A DNA stretch of 64,000 nt from Nephrocerus scutellatus (GCA_947095585.1 OX352763.1:41652010-41716009); one strand, 5' to 3'. Numbered from the stretch's first letter, positions 12,080-24,167 are shown. Notes: a model not told the origin generated them from the letters alone. Numbers and translations are program-made.

Positions 12080-13105
12080 CCTTGCCAAACCGTTCTAGTG
12101 CCTTTCATGAAAGGAAGATTGGTCGATTTGGGACCTATCATCATCAAAGGCACCACGTTAGATTATTCCAGTGAGGTTAAATATCTCGGCGTCATCCTTG
12201 ATAAACGGCGAAACTGGATATCTCATATCAAGTCCTCCATCGAACGCGCCACTAGCGAATTGTGGGCCAGTAGACGCCTCTACGGCAGAACTTGGGGTCT
12301 GAATCCTAATATGTTACATTGAATGTATACAATGATGGTGAGACCTATTATACCCATCGTTTGGTGGCCGATAGTTCTTGAACGGACAACGCCGACTAAG
12401 CTTCAGAAGCTACTAAGAATTGCCGGTTTAGGTATAACGGGAGCTATGCGCACCTGCCCTACGATTACATTAGAAGCTGTTGTAGGGCTTTCACCCTTGC
12501 AAATCTTCATCAGGAGGACGGCTGCTAGATGTGCTATTGAGCTGCAACTAGAATACGGGTATAAACCGGGTTACTATGTGGGTCAACTAAAAGTTCTTGA
12601 CTCAATTCCTGAAAGACACATGTTCTGCACTATCCCCGACATTATGGTCAGGGAGCACTATTTCGGAGCGAAATTTGAGGTAGAATTATTGGTCCGGATA
12701 AACTGGTGCTATGGTGTTCCGGCACTGAACGCTAAAGGTCTGTTTGGTTTGGTTCAAAGATGGATCGAAGATGGAAACTAGAGTTGGAGCTAGTTTCTTT
12801 GGAACCAACACCAAAGTTTTGATACCAATGTGAAAAAGTCCCTCAGTTTTCCAGGCAGAATTCCATGACATAATGTAGGTTCTGCTCGGGGGATGAAGAT
12901 TCATCCGAGCCAATTCTCTGTGTATTCCCAGCATTACTTTGGTTAATGATATGCATCTTTCATAAGGAAATATGCTCGACAGCGGAGTCTTGCCACTAAG
13001 GATGTACTATCGTTTATTAGGGAGGTGGTGCGTCTTTTAGAATAAAAAAACCCTGTGATACAATAGATATTTCAGGTCGCAGTGTCTGCCATATGGGCTA
13101 CGGTA
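12080..13105 (+). mobile_element. I-superclade LINE, RT end and 3' end
   Basis: 12098-12322 encodes the end of an RT domain (VKYLGVILDKRRNW then WGLNPNMLH), a stop, then 12323-12781 with the connection region (GAMRTCPTITLEAVVGLSPL and RRTAARCAIEL). The RNase H part is mostly lost. The last 170 bp (YGEG-like tail, then CAGTGTCTGCCATATGG) pair with the 3' end of the minus-strand copy at 1.57-1.75 kb. The EN domain and RT palm are absent. Confidence 0.85.
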
Positions 13106-15059
13106 GATATAAAAAAAATCAATGGAATTAAATAAATAAATTTTAATGTTATTTTTAACTAAACAAAAAAAAACCACAGCCATTGTGTCAATAAAGCGGA
13201 CCCAAATCCATTCTTGACTTTCATTCAACGTATACTGCCACACGCACAAACATTCACAACCAACCGACTGTTGCCATTTTTTCCATAAGTACCATATAAT
13301 AGGAAATTATATTTCAAAATCAATTTTAATTAAAAAGTCCTTACAATATTTCATAATTGTTATACCATTGATTTTAATTGAACGATAAACAATAACAACG
13401 AATTTATTTCGAGAAATTTAGTGCCGCTTCGTTGGCTAATAAGCGATGGATGAATGAAGTACGGACGGACGCACAGACGGTCGGACGGACAGACGCACTT
13501 GTTCATCATTCGTGTACATTACCGGCAACAATGCGATGTTTCTCGTGGTAGAATCATTGTTTATGACATTTAATTGACAGTTTAGAAAATTTATTCGCAT
13601 TTCCTAATGACTGAGCTCGCACGCACGACACAAATTACGAGTTCCCTGAATTTCTTCGCTTCTTTGCGGTGCCGAATGATTATCTTGTCAGAGTTTGCGT
13701 TGTCAGTTAATTACTACTAACTGCTGTACAACAAGATACAAGACGCAAATGAGATGTTGGATTCGCCAGAAACACATTAAATTCAACAAATGTGACATTT
13801 TTACGCAATAACCACTCGAGAGGAAAAATGACAAGTGCAAGTGTGGTAAAGACAAACGTTCCGTCGTTCAGCCGTTCAGACCATCCTGTCATCCTCATTT
13901 GCTTCGGTGTCGGTGACAGCGATTGGCGCTTTGGAAAAATTTGCAAAATCCCGCAAATACAAGTCAAGTAACGCAATCAGAATCGCAAATGTTGGGAAAT
14001 GGCTGTCATCCGCATTCATGTGCGGCTTGCATGCTGGTGAATTGCATTTAATTGGGCTCTCGGTCCCAGCCCGCTACGTTTGCTCTGCTTCATCAGCATC
14101 AGCGTGATTTTTATTATGATTTACAATTACCGTTTTGTGTGCGAATGGCTAACAATCACGACCGACATTCGAGATGCAAAAAAAGCAGCAGCAGCCAACA
14201 ACAGCAAAGTCTAAGCAGTTGCGGCAGGGGGACTAGTATGCAATTTGTTGTTGCAATTATTTGGTTCGATTTCATGTGCCGTGGGGCCACTAACCGCCCA
14301 TTTGACAACGGGAACAGGATTTATCCATGTGAAATTGAAAACGAATGCAGTGGCAATCGACAACGACGACGACCTTAATGATGACTTTTCGTTCAATTAG
14401 TTAACTGTATTTCCTTTTTGTAAATCGCCTGCAATTGTTACTGATTCTGTGACAGTGGCAGACGCATCATCATAGCTTGCTACTTATGGCAGATGCTGCT
14501 GCTGCAGCCGCAGTGAAACTGGCACTGGCGGTTCCACAAATTGAGTGAGCGACGACGACAAATTATCGTAAATTAAGTAATTCTGATTCCGTTGGATGGA
14601 ATCAGAGGAGACGACGAGCCTATCGGCGACTGCCGCAATTCAAATTCCGATTCAGCAGATGATGAAGATGGCGGGTTGTCGACGAAGTCGCTGGACTGCT
14701 TGACAACGCTTCTTAACATTAATCAAGAAAATAAGAAATTTTAATTGAAAGAAGGAAAAATAACTCCATGTGAGTGAGTTGATTACCGGGAATGGCATCC
14801 GCTGCTGGTTAACGTATTTATCCGCTGATGGACTTTCTTCAAGGAGATTATTTAAGTGGTAAACATTTGTTTTGCTTCCACTCCACATGCATCGCATCTT
14901 GGGCAAAACTGTTAATGATGATGTGTTGTTGGATAAACTTCCAAATAATTCAACAAAAAGATTTCATGCTAGATGATAATTTGTTTTTGACATCCTTGAC
15001 ATTTTTTTACGAGAGTCATTGTATTCCATTTGAATCATCGTTGTTGGTAAGTATTAACT
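13106..15059. other. Unique sequence, no gene seen
   Basis: Mixed-composition DNA with CAG and GACGAC simple tracts and TTAATT motifs. No coding or RNA signature. A candidate regulatory block. Confidence 0.45.
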
Positions 15060-15143
15060 CACCACACTATTTATTTACAACAAAAGAGTAAAAGTAAAGT
15101 ACACACCCTTGACGTAGTCCTTTGTGAATATTGAATTTGACGC
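15060..15143 (-). mobile_element. RTE-like LINE scrap, cut by mariner
   Basis: Minus strand reads SVKFNIHKGLRQGCVL, an RT box-B motif like the [10 protein letters not shown] of the LINE at 46.8 kb. The mariner at 15146 interrupts just before it in the coding direction. Confidence 0.6.
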
Positions 15144-15145
15144 TA

Positions 15146-16351
15146 CGAGGACGGGTCAATAAGTCCCTGAAAATTAACACAAATTTTGTCGTCACCTTCA
15201 ATTTATATTTTTTTTTTGTCAAGAATCATCTTTCAAAAGAACGCAACCAAATTTTCAGACAGATCTGTCAAATAGTTTTGTTGTGGCAGCCATTTTATAT
15301 AGACGCCTACGAGCATTTTCGTTAAATTGGAAAAAAGTGAATTTCGAGTGACCAAACAAAAGCTTGACAAATATTATGGGGACTCTTCATCATCGATTGG
15401 AACTATTCACCACTGGTTTACTCAATTTCGATGCGGTCGTTCAAGCACAAGTGATGCCGAAGGTTCTGGTCGCCCAATTGGGGTCACCACACCAGAAATG
15501 GTCGACAAAATCCAGGGTTTGATAATGGACGATCGACGAGTGAAAGTGCGCGAACTTGAAGAGGCCACAGGCTTATCACATGGGTCAGTGATTTCGATTT
15601 TACATAAATATTTGGACATGAAAAAGCTTTCCGAAAGATGGGTACCGCGTTTGCTCACAATCGACAAAAAACTTCAAAGGTGTGTTTGGCGATGTTCCAG
15701 AAAAATTCGACTAAGTTTTTGCGCCATTTCGTAACCAAGATTCACCACAACACACCAGAAACCAAGGAGCAGTCAACACACAGGACTTCTCCTGATGAAT
15801 CGAAGCCGAAGAAAGCCAAGGTGGGTTTGTCAGCAAACAAGGTCATGGCGACAGTTTTTTGGGATGCACGCCGGTCGAATACCTTGAAAAGGGTAAAACG
15901 ATCACCGGTGCATACTATTCTGGATCGATTCCAAGCCGATTTGAAGCAAAAACGGCCGCATTTGGCAAAGAAAATGTTATTTTTCACCAGGACAACTTAC
16001 CGGCGCACAAGTCCGCAGTCGCAATGGCATAATTGCATGAGTTAGGCTACGAACACCTCCCTCATGCACCATATTCCCCAGATTTAGGCCCCTGTGACTA
16101 TTTCTTGTATCCAAACAAGAAGAAATGGCTTGGAAGTAAGAGATTTGGGTCGAATGAAGAGGTCATCGCTGAAACAAATGCTAATTTTGAGGGGCTCGAG
16201 AGATCGTATTATTTGGAGGGCATCAAAAAGTTGGAGAAACGTTGGATGAAGTGTATCAAGCTAAAAGGAAACTATGTTGAAAAATAAAATGTTTTTTGCC
16301 GAAAAGAGTGCTCCTTATTTAATTTTTCAGGGACTTATTGACCCACTCTCG
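15146..16351 (+). mobile_element. mariner (DD34D) transposon, inactive
   Basis: A 1206-bp element bounded by TA on both sides (15144-15145, 16352-16353). The termini are inverted repeats: left CGAGGACGGGTCAATAAGTC, right ends GACTTATTG-ACCCACTCTCG on the same motif. The transposase starts at 15327 (MEKSEFRV), followed by an in-frame gap in the first helix-turn-helix, then KLDKYYGDSSSSIGTIHHWF, VTTPEMVDKI and KLSERWVPRLLTIDK. A frameshift near 15670 moves on to 15638-16045. The first catalytic Asp segment is missing (FVTKIHH in place of the usual V-D-E-T-W), and a stop falls after FHQDNLPAHKSAVAMA. 16033-16287 gives PYSPDLGPCDYFLYPNKKKW with the last Asp; 34 codons separate the second and third Asp. 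Not functional. Confidence 0.95.
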
Positions 16352-16483
16352 TATGTTCGAAAATGAATCGGATATTTCATGTAGTGATGAGCATCTCGAC
16401 ATGTCGATCTTTGTCTTGTTCTTAAAGGCTGAGTATATGTCTTGTAATCTTGCTTGTATATTGATTAGTATGATATGTGACAA

Positions 16484-16880
16484 TCACGGTTCTTTGGATA
16501 TATTCATAGCCTTTGCTATCTCTCTCACTCTAATGAGACGGTCGTATAGTACCATTTGGTGAACTAAAAAGATGTTATCGTCAGTGATTGCTGTTTTTGG
16601 ACGTTTCGAACGTTCATCATATCCAAAGTTTGTACGGTCACGTTTAAATTCAGTTGTCCAAAATTTCATGGTGGTAAATGATGGTACAGAGTCCCCGTCC
16701 AACTCGTCTTGGATTTGCGTAGGCGCATTGCCTTTCAAAATTAAACATTTAATGACAGCTCGATACTCAATTGTTTCTGTTTTCACACTCACATCGACTC
16801 ACTCAAACGATTTTCAAACAATAACTGCGCGTGAATACCTTTTAAAAGATTTGCAAAAACATTATTCTCTATAGCTATGG
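16484..16880 (-). mobile_element. Second mariner, N-terminal fragment
   Basis: Minus-strand frame 16792-16484 begins MSVKTETIEYRAVIKCL and includes NAPTQIQDELDGDS, FWTTEFKRDRTNFGYDE and VREIAKAMNIS, the paired helix-turn-helix DNA-binding region of a mariner transposase from a different subfamily than its neighbour. No catalytic domain follows. It abuts the mariner at 15146-16351. Confidence 0.75.
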
Positions 16881-16978
16881 TTGACGAGTGCTACCGTCTT
16901 CATGTTCAGGTGGGGAATTTTTCCGACTACCCTCTTATAAGCAACTTATTGTATACAAATCTCAAATTTGTTTGATTT

Positions 16979-17261
16979 GGCCGCCGTGACTTAGTGGTTA
17001 GTGCAATGGAGTACTAAGTAAAAGGTTCGAAATTGGAATCCTAGAAAAACAACAAAAGCTTTTTTACGGGTCAGCTCTCGCGAATGTTTGGCAACCGTCC
17101 GAGAGTAAAAACTTTTATGAGAAGGCTTCGCAATTCAACTTGCAGATATGGCTTTAAATCCTTCCATTTGTGTGCAAAAATGTAACCACACAACAATTAT
17201 CGCGAGAAGCTATGCCTTGGACCACAACGATCTGTTGTGCCGCATATAATTATTATTATTT
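16979..17261 (+). mobile_element. tRNA-derived SINE, diverged copy
   Basis: The 5' part, GCCGCCGTGACTTAGTGG, carries a Pol III A box; GGTTCGAAATTGGAATCC is a degraded B box. The body has TCCGAGAGTAA, TTCCATTTGTGTGCAAAAAT, CGCGAGAAGCTATGCCTTGG and a TCTGTTGTGCCGC segment, then an ATT-rich tail. Matches the copies at 30.2 and 50.4 kb along its length. Confidence 0.85.
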
Positions 17262-17663
17262 GAATAAAGGGCGCTTATGCTTTCAGACAATGTATAGCGA
17301 ATTCAATAGAGAATCATTTGGTGTTTAAATAATTATCTTCGGTGGTTAGCGTGGCGAAGAAATGTTAAAAAGCTTTATGGGCGTGGTATTATGCACATTC
17401 GACCCAAATTTTGGGAATCTCTTAAGTTTTGTAGGGTGAAAAAACTGCATTAGTTTAATTTGCAAATGCTGTGCGTGTTAAACTAACGCTATAAGTACGT
17501 CTACTATCGAACCATTCTATCTTAAATGATTGCGAAAAGATAGTTTTCAGTGAAATTTTAATAAGGGGTGTGGTCAAAATCCATCCTATTATATCCTATT
17601 ATAAAAATTCATCTCTAAAGGTTTGAACTGAATCGCCTCCACGGACGGATATGGTTCAATCGA
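17262..17663. other. No gene seen
   Basis: About 400 bp of unique AT-rich sequence. Confidence 0.5.
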
Positions 17664-20110
17664 TTAAGTTTTTGATCCTGAGGCGAAATATATATACGAG
17701 TACATACATACTCGTACTCGTTTATCTCGCACTTTGCCGTTTTTGAGATCTGATAGGTTATTCATTAACCGTTTACATAAGTGTTTGTGCCTTCTGTGCA
17801 TTAGTGCGGGATATGAGAAAAGAAGATGTTCTATGGTCTCCTCCTCCTCCTCGTCCATACAGCTTCTGCAGAAGTCATTATATTCGACACCCATCCTTCT
17901 CGCGTTTTTCCCTAGAAGGCAGTGTCCTGTCATTATCCCTACAACCGTTCTTAGTTTACGTCTTTGTATGAAAATAAGCGCAGTTGAGCGCTTCAAGTCC
18001 AGCTTCGGCCAGACCTGTCTTGAAATATTACAAGTGTCGTGTTTTCCCACCTTACATTTGTTATTGTTTCTGCCTCATTCCAAAACTCAAATTTCAGTAT
18101 CGCGATAAGACTCCCTATCTCTGCCCTTTCCGGTAGCAGCTGGAAAGCTGTACCACGTCCAGCTAACTCGTCTGCGCTGCAGTTCCCCTCAACATCTGTG
18201 CGGCTCGGGACCCATATGATCCTTATATTATATGACAGCTCAACGCCACCTTAGCTTTCAGTGAGACCGCCTCCAACGATTTTATGGCCGCCTGACTGCC
18301 CACGTAAATGATTATCTTCTTTCAAGATAGTACATTATGCTTCAGCCAACTGGTCTGGTATACGCTGCAGCGATCAGGTAGACGGACAGAGATGTTTACC
18401 TTCAGCTTGTCACAGAAGACTCCTGCTCCTATTTTACCGTCTAGCTTAGAGCCATCCGTGAAAAAACTGTATTGTTTCATTATCAGTTTACCTCTAGGTC
18501 TGACAGTCCTTTACAGATTGCCTCTGTTTTAATATTATTGAACGCACCCCCGATATCCAAGAATGCTACTAGTGTATACTTCTGGGAGTGTATTGATTTC
18601 TCAATTGTACTTACTAAGGTGTGTAAGGCTGTGTCCACAGACTTCCCCGTGCAGTAAGCATTTTGGGACTTTGCCCAACTGATAGGTTTTACCTAAGCCC
18701 TTATATGAAAGACTGATATATGTCTTTCCAGAGTTTCCAGAAGAAAGGATGATAGAGTTCTAGGTCTCAGGTCTTTTGGATAGCCATGTGAGCTTTTTTC
18801 CGCCTTCGGTATAAAAGCTACCTTGACTTTCTCCAAAGCCCTAGGAATGTATGTCAGCTTTATACACCCTTTGAAAATTGCCTCTAACCATGGGAGTATC
18901 CACTCCGAGTTATTCTGAATTTCCGCAGGGATTATCCCATATGGGCCAGCCGATTTAAATGGTTTGAAACCGCTTATCGCCCACTGGATTCGCGTTTTGT
19001 TCGCGATCGTTTTCGTTCGTTTGAACCGAGTGAGATTCCAGATGTTGCCTATTCATTTCTGAGTCACCCACCCGAGTTGAGTCCCAATGAGCAGTTCGAA
19101 CGATTCCTCACTCGAGATCGTCCATGAACCATCCGATTTTATTAAATAACTTGCAGTGGTTTTTGTCATCGAGAGAATCTTTCGTAGGCGAGAGGTCTCC
19201 GAAGCCCCTTCCATTTTGTCACAGAAGAGCCTCCAAGACTTCCTTTGTGCCTTTCTTATTTCGCTCTTATAATTTCTAAGATGTTCCTTGTTCCTTCCCA
19301 TTCCAGAGCCAGTCCCGTTCTTTTGGCTTTATTAAATGTTTTCCTGCTTGCCTTCTGATAGGTCCGCGGACCACCAAGTTGGCTTTTGTTTGCCCGTTGG
19401 TTTTATCACAAAGCAGGCAGCATCGAAGGAGCGATTCATGGCACCTGTTACAGTATCTACCATGCTATCTATCTCCTCTGGTCGCTTTCTCTAGAATCTC
19501 CCTATTGGTACCCAAGTTTGCCCTTTTCTTATTTATAAAGGATTCAGGTAGGGCAGGTTTGATGTCTAACTTGAAGATTAAATAGCGATGGTCTGAGAAT
19601 GAGTGTTCTTTTGCAACCTTCCATTCTCTTCCCTTATACGCTATAAAGTCTGATACGAGAGTTACATCGAGTAATTCTCGCCTTTTGTTATGTAAGTGGG
19701 CTCTTGCCAAATATTACATATAGCGAGGTTCGTATTTAGTAAGTATTCAAAAAATGACTCACCTCTCTCATTTACGTCGGTGCTGCCTCATACTGTGTGA
19801 TGAGCACTTGCATCGCATCCTAGGATCGCCTCAATTTTCCTTTTCTCTGCATCAGAGACGAGCACCTCCAGTATTTCTGGTGGAGTCTGCTTTTCCCGGT
19901 TCATGTATGCAGAAACCAGGCAGCTATGTCGCCGTCACTATATTGTGATAAAACGAATATATTCAGGTTAGTTTTACCCAGAATACCAGATCTAATCTTC
20001 TCTGACTTACTAGAGTATAGGACTTGATATCCTTTAAGTCCGATCCCACAGATCTTAGCTCCATTTATTCATGGCTCTTGTATTAGGACGAGATCGAGTG
20101 TAGGATAAAA
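17664..20110 (-). mobile_element. I-superclade LINE with most of RT deleted
   Basis: Minus strand, 5' to 3'. About 20090-19465 is an AP-type endonuclease domain (DLVLIQEPWINGAKICGI, later SFSDHRYLIFKLD). 19301-19053 is the EN-RT linker (YKSEIRKAQRKSWRLFCDKM). About 18990-18500 is the start of RT (the 'G-I-I-P' and TLVAFLDIGGAFNN region with its first Asp). The frame then passes directly to RNase H at about 18475-18300 (FFTDGSKLDGKIGAGVF), so the rest of the palm with the YADD box is missing. 18050-17664 has LRTVVGIMTGHCLLGK and CRSCMDEEEEETIEHLL, the C-terminal zinc-finger segment. Several stops. Same architecture as the copy at 62.3 kb. Confidence 0.88.
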
Positions 20111-22939
20111 AAAATATCATTTAAAAATATCATTTAGTTATTTCATCCTTATGGGCGTCGGAATAGTTTCACCTTCAAATTTTTATAAAGGTTATTAAAA
20201 CTGGTTGAGAAGGCAAGAAAACTCCTAAAGTTTCATCAAATTGCGCAACCAGCTGCGGAAGACCGACTTTAAAGGAACCTGCAAGCATGATGAATAAAAA
20301 ACATATACACGTAAAAAAAACCTTTGCTTCACTTTATCGAAGTCTACCGAACAAAAAATGTTACTCAATTGACGGATGCATTGTCGACTGGCATTTCGTA
20401 CAGGCAACACCGCCGCCGCCAAATACATTTGGTGTACGGGCGGGTATATCTCATTCTTCCATGCATTGCAAATAACTCGGAACTTTTCATGCATGCAAAG
20501 TGCTGCTGCTACTATCATGGTCATTGGAGTCCATTGCCTGCAGGATACACCAACACCAAGTACACTCGCCGCTCCTCTTCATAGACTACAGACGCGTATT
20601 TGGCATGCATCATGCATTTTGCCCGAATATTATGACTTCTCGTGGAATTTTTACCGAAATTCCGCGAGTGACTATTTTTGGGTAGCTTCTTTTTTCTTCG
20701 TACACAATGATTTTCCGACAACAACAATAACAACAGCAGTTCACTTCGTTCACATTCGAATTTCGACGTTTTTGGCATTCAGTGAAAATTGGATTCTCGC
20801 CACAAGATAAGAGTTACATTTCATCTGGATAAGCCGGGTGCATTTAAGGGAATACGAAAAGAATCAAAACAAACCCGACACTTGCAGTGCGTGTCCAACT
20901 TTATTATTCACCACCAGCGTCATGGTGGGGTCTATTAGTGCGAAAGAGGTGCTTTGTTGGTTTTCTCTTTGCCCTGATACAGGGCCACCATATGGCAGCT
21001 TAAATTGCTTCAAGATTAGGATCATCATCACTGCAATGGAGAAATTGGTTAAACTTTGGCAAAAAAGTTCCAAAATGCAATTAAAAGTAATAATCAAGCA
21101 GAAATGTGGTGTACGCAATGTAGCGGCGGCCCGGTGCGGCGGGACCTTTGAAATGCCAGTGAACTCTATGTTTTCGGGTACCAAGCGTCAGCGCTAAATT
21201 AAGTTTGACACTTTTTAAAATTATGATTCGTTTAATTACTTCACCAGAATTCACAGTACGAGCATTACACCATCAGCGGGTCACCATATGTCACGTCTTT
21301 TATTACTCAAATGAAACTGGAACTACTAATTCGGTAAATGCTCTGCTAAATGTCAGTACAAACTTTGCAATCTACTTTGAACTTCTTTGGTCATCAGAGA
21401 TCAGATGAAATTAACTTCATATTCAACTTCCACATTCGGTGTTTGGAAGCGAAATAAACCAAACTATGCTAATTTCGTCAGAATAAGTTGCACACAGAAA
21501 TATATAATTTCAATTTAGAAATGTTACGTATCCTGCCGGTGTCCTTCCTAATTCGATTGAAAAATGATAAAATCACACTTTCGTCCTTCCGGCGAATACA
21601 ATGCAAATATATTTCAGCTTTGGCTGTAGTATATGAATCTCATAACGATATTCTAATCAAACTGCAATTTGGCCAACATACAACCAGCGATAGAACGTCC
21701 AGTATGGTGAACTGAGTGGATGACTGACTGACTGACTGAACCGTGTTCAACTGGACTAACTCAAATGGCCATCTAATCGGGCCAAGTGAATGGAATTGGT
21801 ATTTGAATCGGGGGCCGTCCGCACGAATTCTGCGTTTAATTTCCATAAATTGATTTGATTGAATTTTTATTAAGGGATGCGCGCCATAAATGTTGTCTCC
21901 CGTCGTCGTGGAATCAGTTGAGCGGGTTTCATCGTCGCACCATGGGAGGCAAGAGAAGAAACCACACGCGAATATGGTACTTTGGGTCAAACAGGCGGGA
22001 AGTGATGACATGGAAGGAATAGCGATTGGGAAAGAAGTCATTTATTTCATTCATGAAATCGATGTGGTTGCCACTTTATACGACACATTCCGTCCTATAT
22101 TCGGGTGCGCTACTTAAGTTGGTCCGAGAGCTTTGGGTGGTTGAACGGCATCATCATCTCTATTCATTGTTGACGAGTACTCTCCTGGTAATTTATGATA
22201 CCGTCGTGTTCTATGTGACTTGCACTCGAATTGAATCAATATTTTCCCATAATTGGTCGAGATGCATTACTCGTAAAAAGGATTCTAACAAACAATCAAT
22301 GAAGAATTGGCTCACTCGATCGTATGAGGTTAAAATGAATTGTTCTCATTGACTGGATAGTTAGTACGAAATGAAAAGGAGGCCATTACCACAAGGGCAT
22401 CATACATTAGGACAGCGGTTTTGCCAGCTGACATCTTTCCCGCCCGCCAATTACTGCAACAAATAATTCAATGGAAAAGGCAATTTGTCATAAATCTAGC
22501 GAGCGCAAAGCATTATTGTTAGACGAACACAAACAGTCGGCCGCGTCTAGAATTCCCAATTGAATTGCAAAATGATTTGTGCGACCAAACGACGCGAATC
22601 ATAATAATTTTGCCTTAATAGTGGAGTGTTGTGGTGCTTTGCTGTGTGATGATTTAAAACCGCGAAGCGCAACTATGCACTGCGTGCGGATGGCAGGCTA
22701 TTGCGTTGGATGGGACGCATGCATGTGACATTCATGCATTCACACACGAAAACACACAATTCGATTGTTCGAAAGTCGTACATTAAATATTATTGTTTGT
22801 AATTGTACTCGTTCAACTATAATTACATCTCTTAGTGCAATATTGGAGGACGTTTGTGTGCGTGTCTCTGCGACTAATAAAAAAAGAGTGCGTGTAACTT
22901 TTACGCGCTGTTGAAGTGAAACTTTTTTGACGTTGTGGC
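20111..22939. other. Unique sequence, no gene seen
   Basis: About 2.8 kb with ordinary base composition, few simple repeats (GACT at 21720) and no transposon homology I can see. Overlapping frames at 20324-20810 lack motifs and sit in several frames at once. A candidate regulatory block for the nearest gene. Confidence 0.45.
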
Positions 22940-23530
22940 CGATATTACGATTAAATTCCATCCCACACACCGAATTTTATACGAATCGCTTGAGAAATGG
23001 CATAGTTCAAAAAAATTCCAGACCCTATTGGCCAGATCCCAGAATTTCCATAAGAACAAGTCTTATAGTCGCATCTTAGTCCTATATTCCGAGTTCTATA
23101 AGAATCGCTTTAGAAATGGCTTAGTTCCCAAAATTCCACACCCTATTGGCCAGATCCCAGAATTTCTATAGGAACAAGTCGCATCTTAGTCCTACATTCC
23201 GAGTTTCATACGAACCGCTTGAGAAATGGCTTAGTTCCCAAAATTCTAGAACCTATTGACCAGATCCCGGAATTTCCATAGGAACAAATCTTAAAGTCGC
23301 ATCTTACTCCTACATTCCGAGTTTCATACGAATCGCTTAAGAAATGGCTTGCTTCCCAAAATTTCAGACCCTATTGACCAGATCCCGGAATTTCCATAGG
23401 AACAAATCTTATAGTCGCATCTTACTCCTACATTCCCAGTTTCATAGGAATCGCTGGGAGAAATAGCTTAGTTCCCAAAGTTCTAGACTCTTTTGGCCAG
23501 ATCCCGGAATTTCCATAGGAACTAATTAAC
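22940..23530 (+). repeat. Tandem repeat, period about 118 bp, five units
   Basis: Equivalent points (CCGAGTTTCATACGAATCGC and variants) fall at 22970, 23089, 23199, 23317 and 23435, spacing 119, 110, 118 and 118. Each unit also has GAAATGGCTTAGTTCCCAAA, GGCCAGATCCCGGAATTTCC, and AGTCGCATCTTA. The 23199 unit's predecessor has a short deletion. Related copies lie inverted at 49.2 kb. Confidence 0.9.
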
Positions 23531-23559
23531 AAAAGTGTACAACAGAGTCATAACAGTGT

Positions 23560-23757
23560 AACGCTTGAAAATTGTAGCCCCCTTCGTAAACTTCTTTCAC
23601 TTCGAAAACTTCTTTAGCCGAACATCAGTGTGGAATAAGTTGTCGGGTTCGTGTTTTCGAATCCATATGATCCACAAACAATTAAGACAATCAAGCATGC
23701 GCATTGACATCTCCTCATTTCCTCTCCACAATTTTCTAAGCCTCACGCTGTACTAAT
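23560..23757 (+). mobile_element. CR1/Jockey-like LINE 3' coding end
   Basis: Reads FFSRTSVWNKLSGSCF then RIDISSFPLHNFLSLTLY and a stop: the typical last residues of these LINEs (R-T-x-x-W-N-x-L-P, then a K-x-x-x-H-R-x-L region). 5'-truncated. The hairpin MITE lies just downstream. Confidence 0.7.
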
Positions 23758-23764
23758 CAATGTA

Positions 23765-24167
23765 GGCGCAGGGACACAAGTCCCAAAAGAAAAAAATTGG
23801 GACTTATGTCCCACTTAAGTAGCATATAAGTTCCAAATCTAATTAGCTACTAATGTCCCAGATCGAATTAGGGACTAATTCCCACCCCATCGGGACATAA
23901 ATCCCAAAAAATATGATGGGACTTATGTCCCACCAACATATTTTTTTATAAGGAGCCATTTTATATAATGTAATAAAAGTCCACAAACTTTTTTTTAATT
24001 ATTATCTCTACGAAAATCTGGGACTTATGTCCCATCTTCAAAAAAAACTTGGACTTATGTCCCGATCGGTTGGGACACATAAGTCCTTAATTCGATTTGG
24101 GACTTATGTCCCATTTAAGTGGGTCGTAAGTCCCAAAAGTAAATATTGGGACTTATGTCACTGCGCC
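23765..24167. mobile_element. MITE-like element made of GGGAC/GTCCC hairpins
   Basis: 403 bp with termini GGCGCAGGGACACAAGTCCC (left) and the inverse of GGCGCAGTGACATAAGTCCC (right). About a dozen 14-bp near-palindromes of the form GGGAC-N4-GTCCC, most often GGGACTTATGTCCC, stud it (23771, 23799, 23892, 23918, 24020, 24050, 24072, 24099, 24121, 24148 and decayed ones between). The longer inverted arms contain CCCACTTAAG and ATCGAATTA segments. The AT-rich centre (23940-24010) has no coding capacity. No clear target duplication. Confidence 0.8.

Noticed and set aside
12323..12781. A 152-codon frame as a host gene
   Set aside because: It continues the LINE coding order (AMRTCP motif) and shares its 3' end with another LINE copy.
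20324..20810. Overlapping open frames of up to 144 codons on both strands
   Set aside because: They overlap in several frames at once, have no family motif, signal or splice context, and odd composition. Chance frames.
22940..24167. CRISPR-like array
   Set aside because: The repeats are 118-bp units or variably spaced hairpins in an insect genome, with no cas genes and no uniform spacers.
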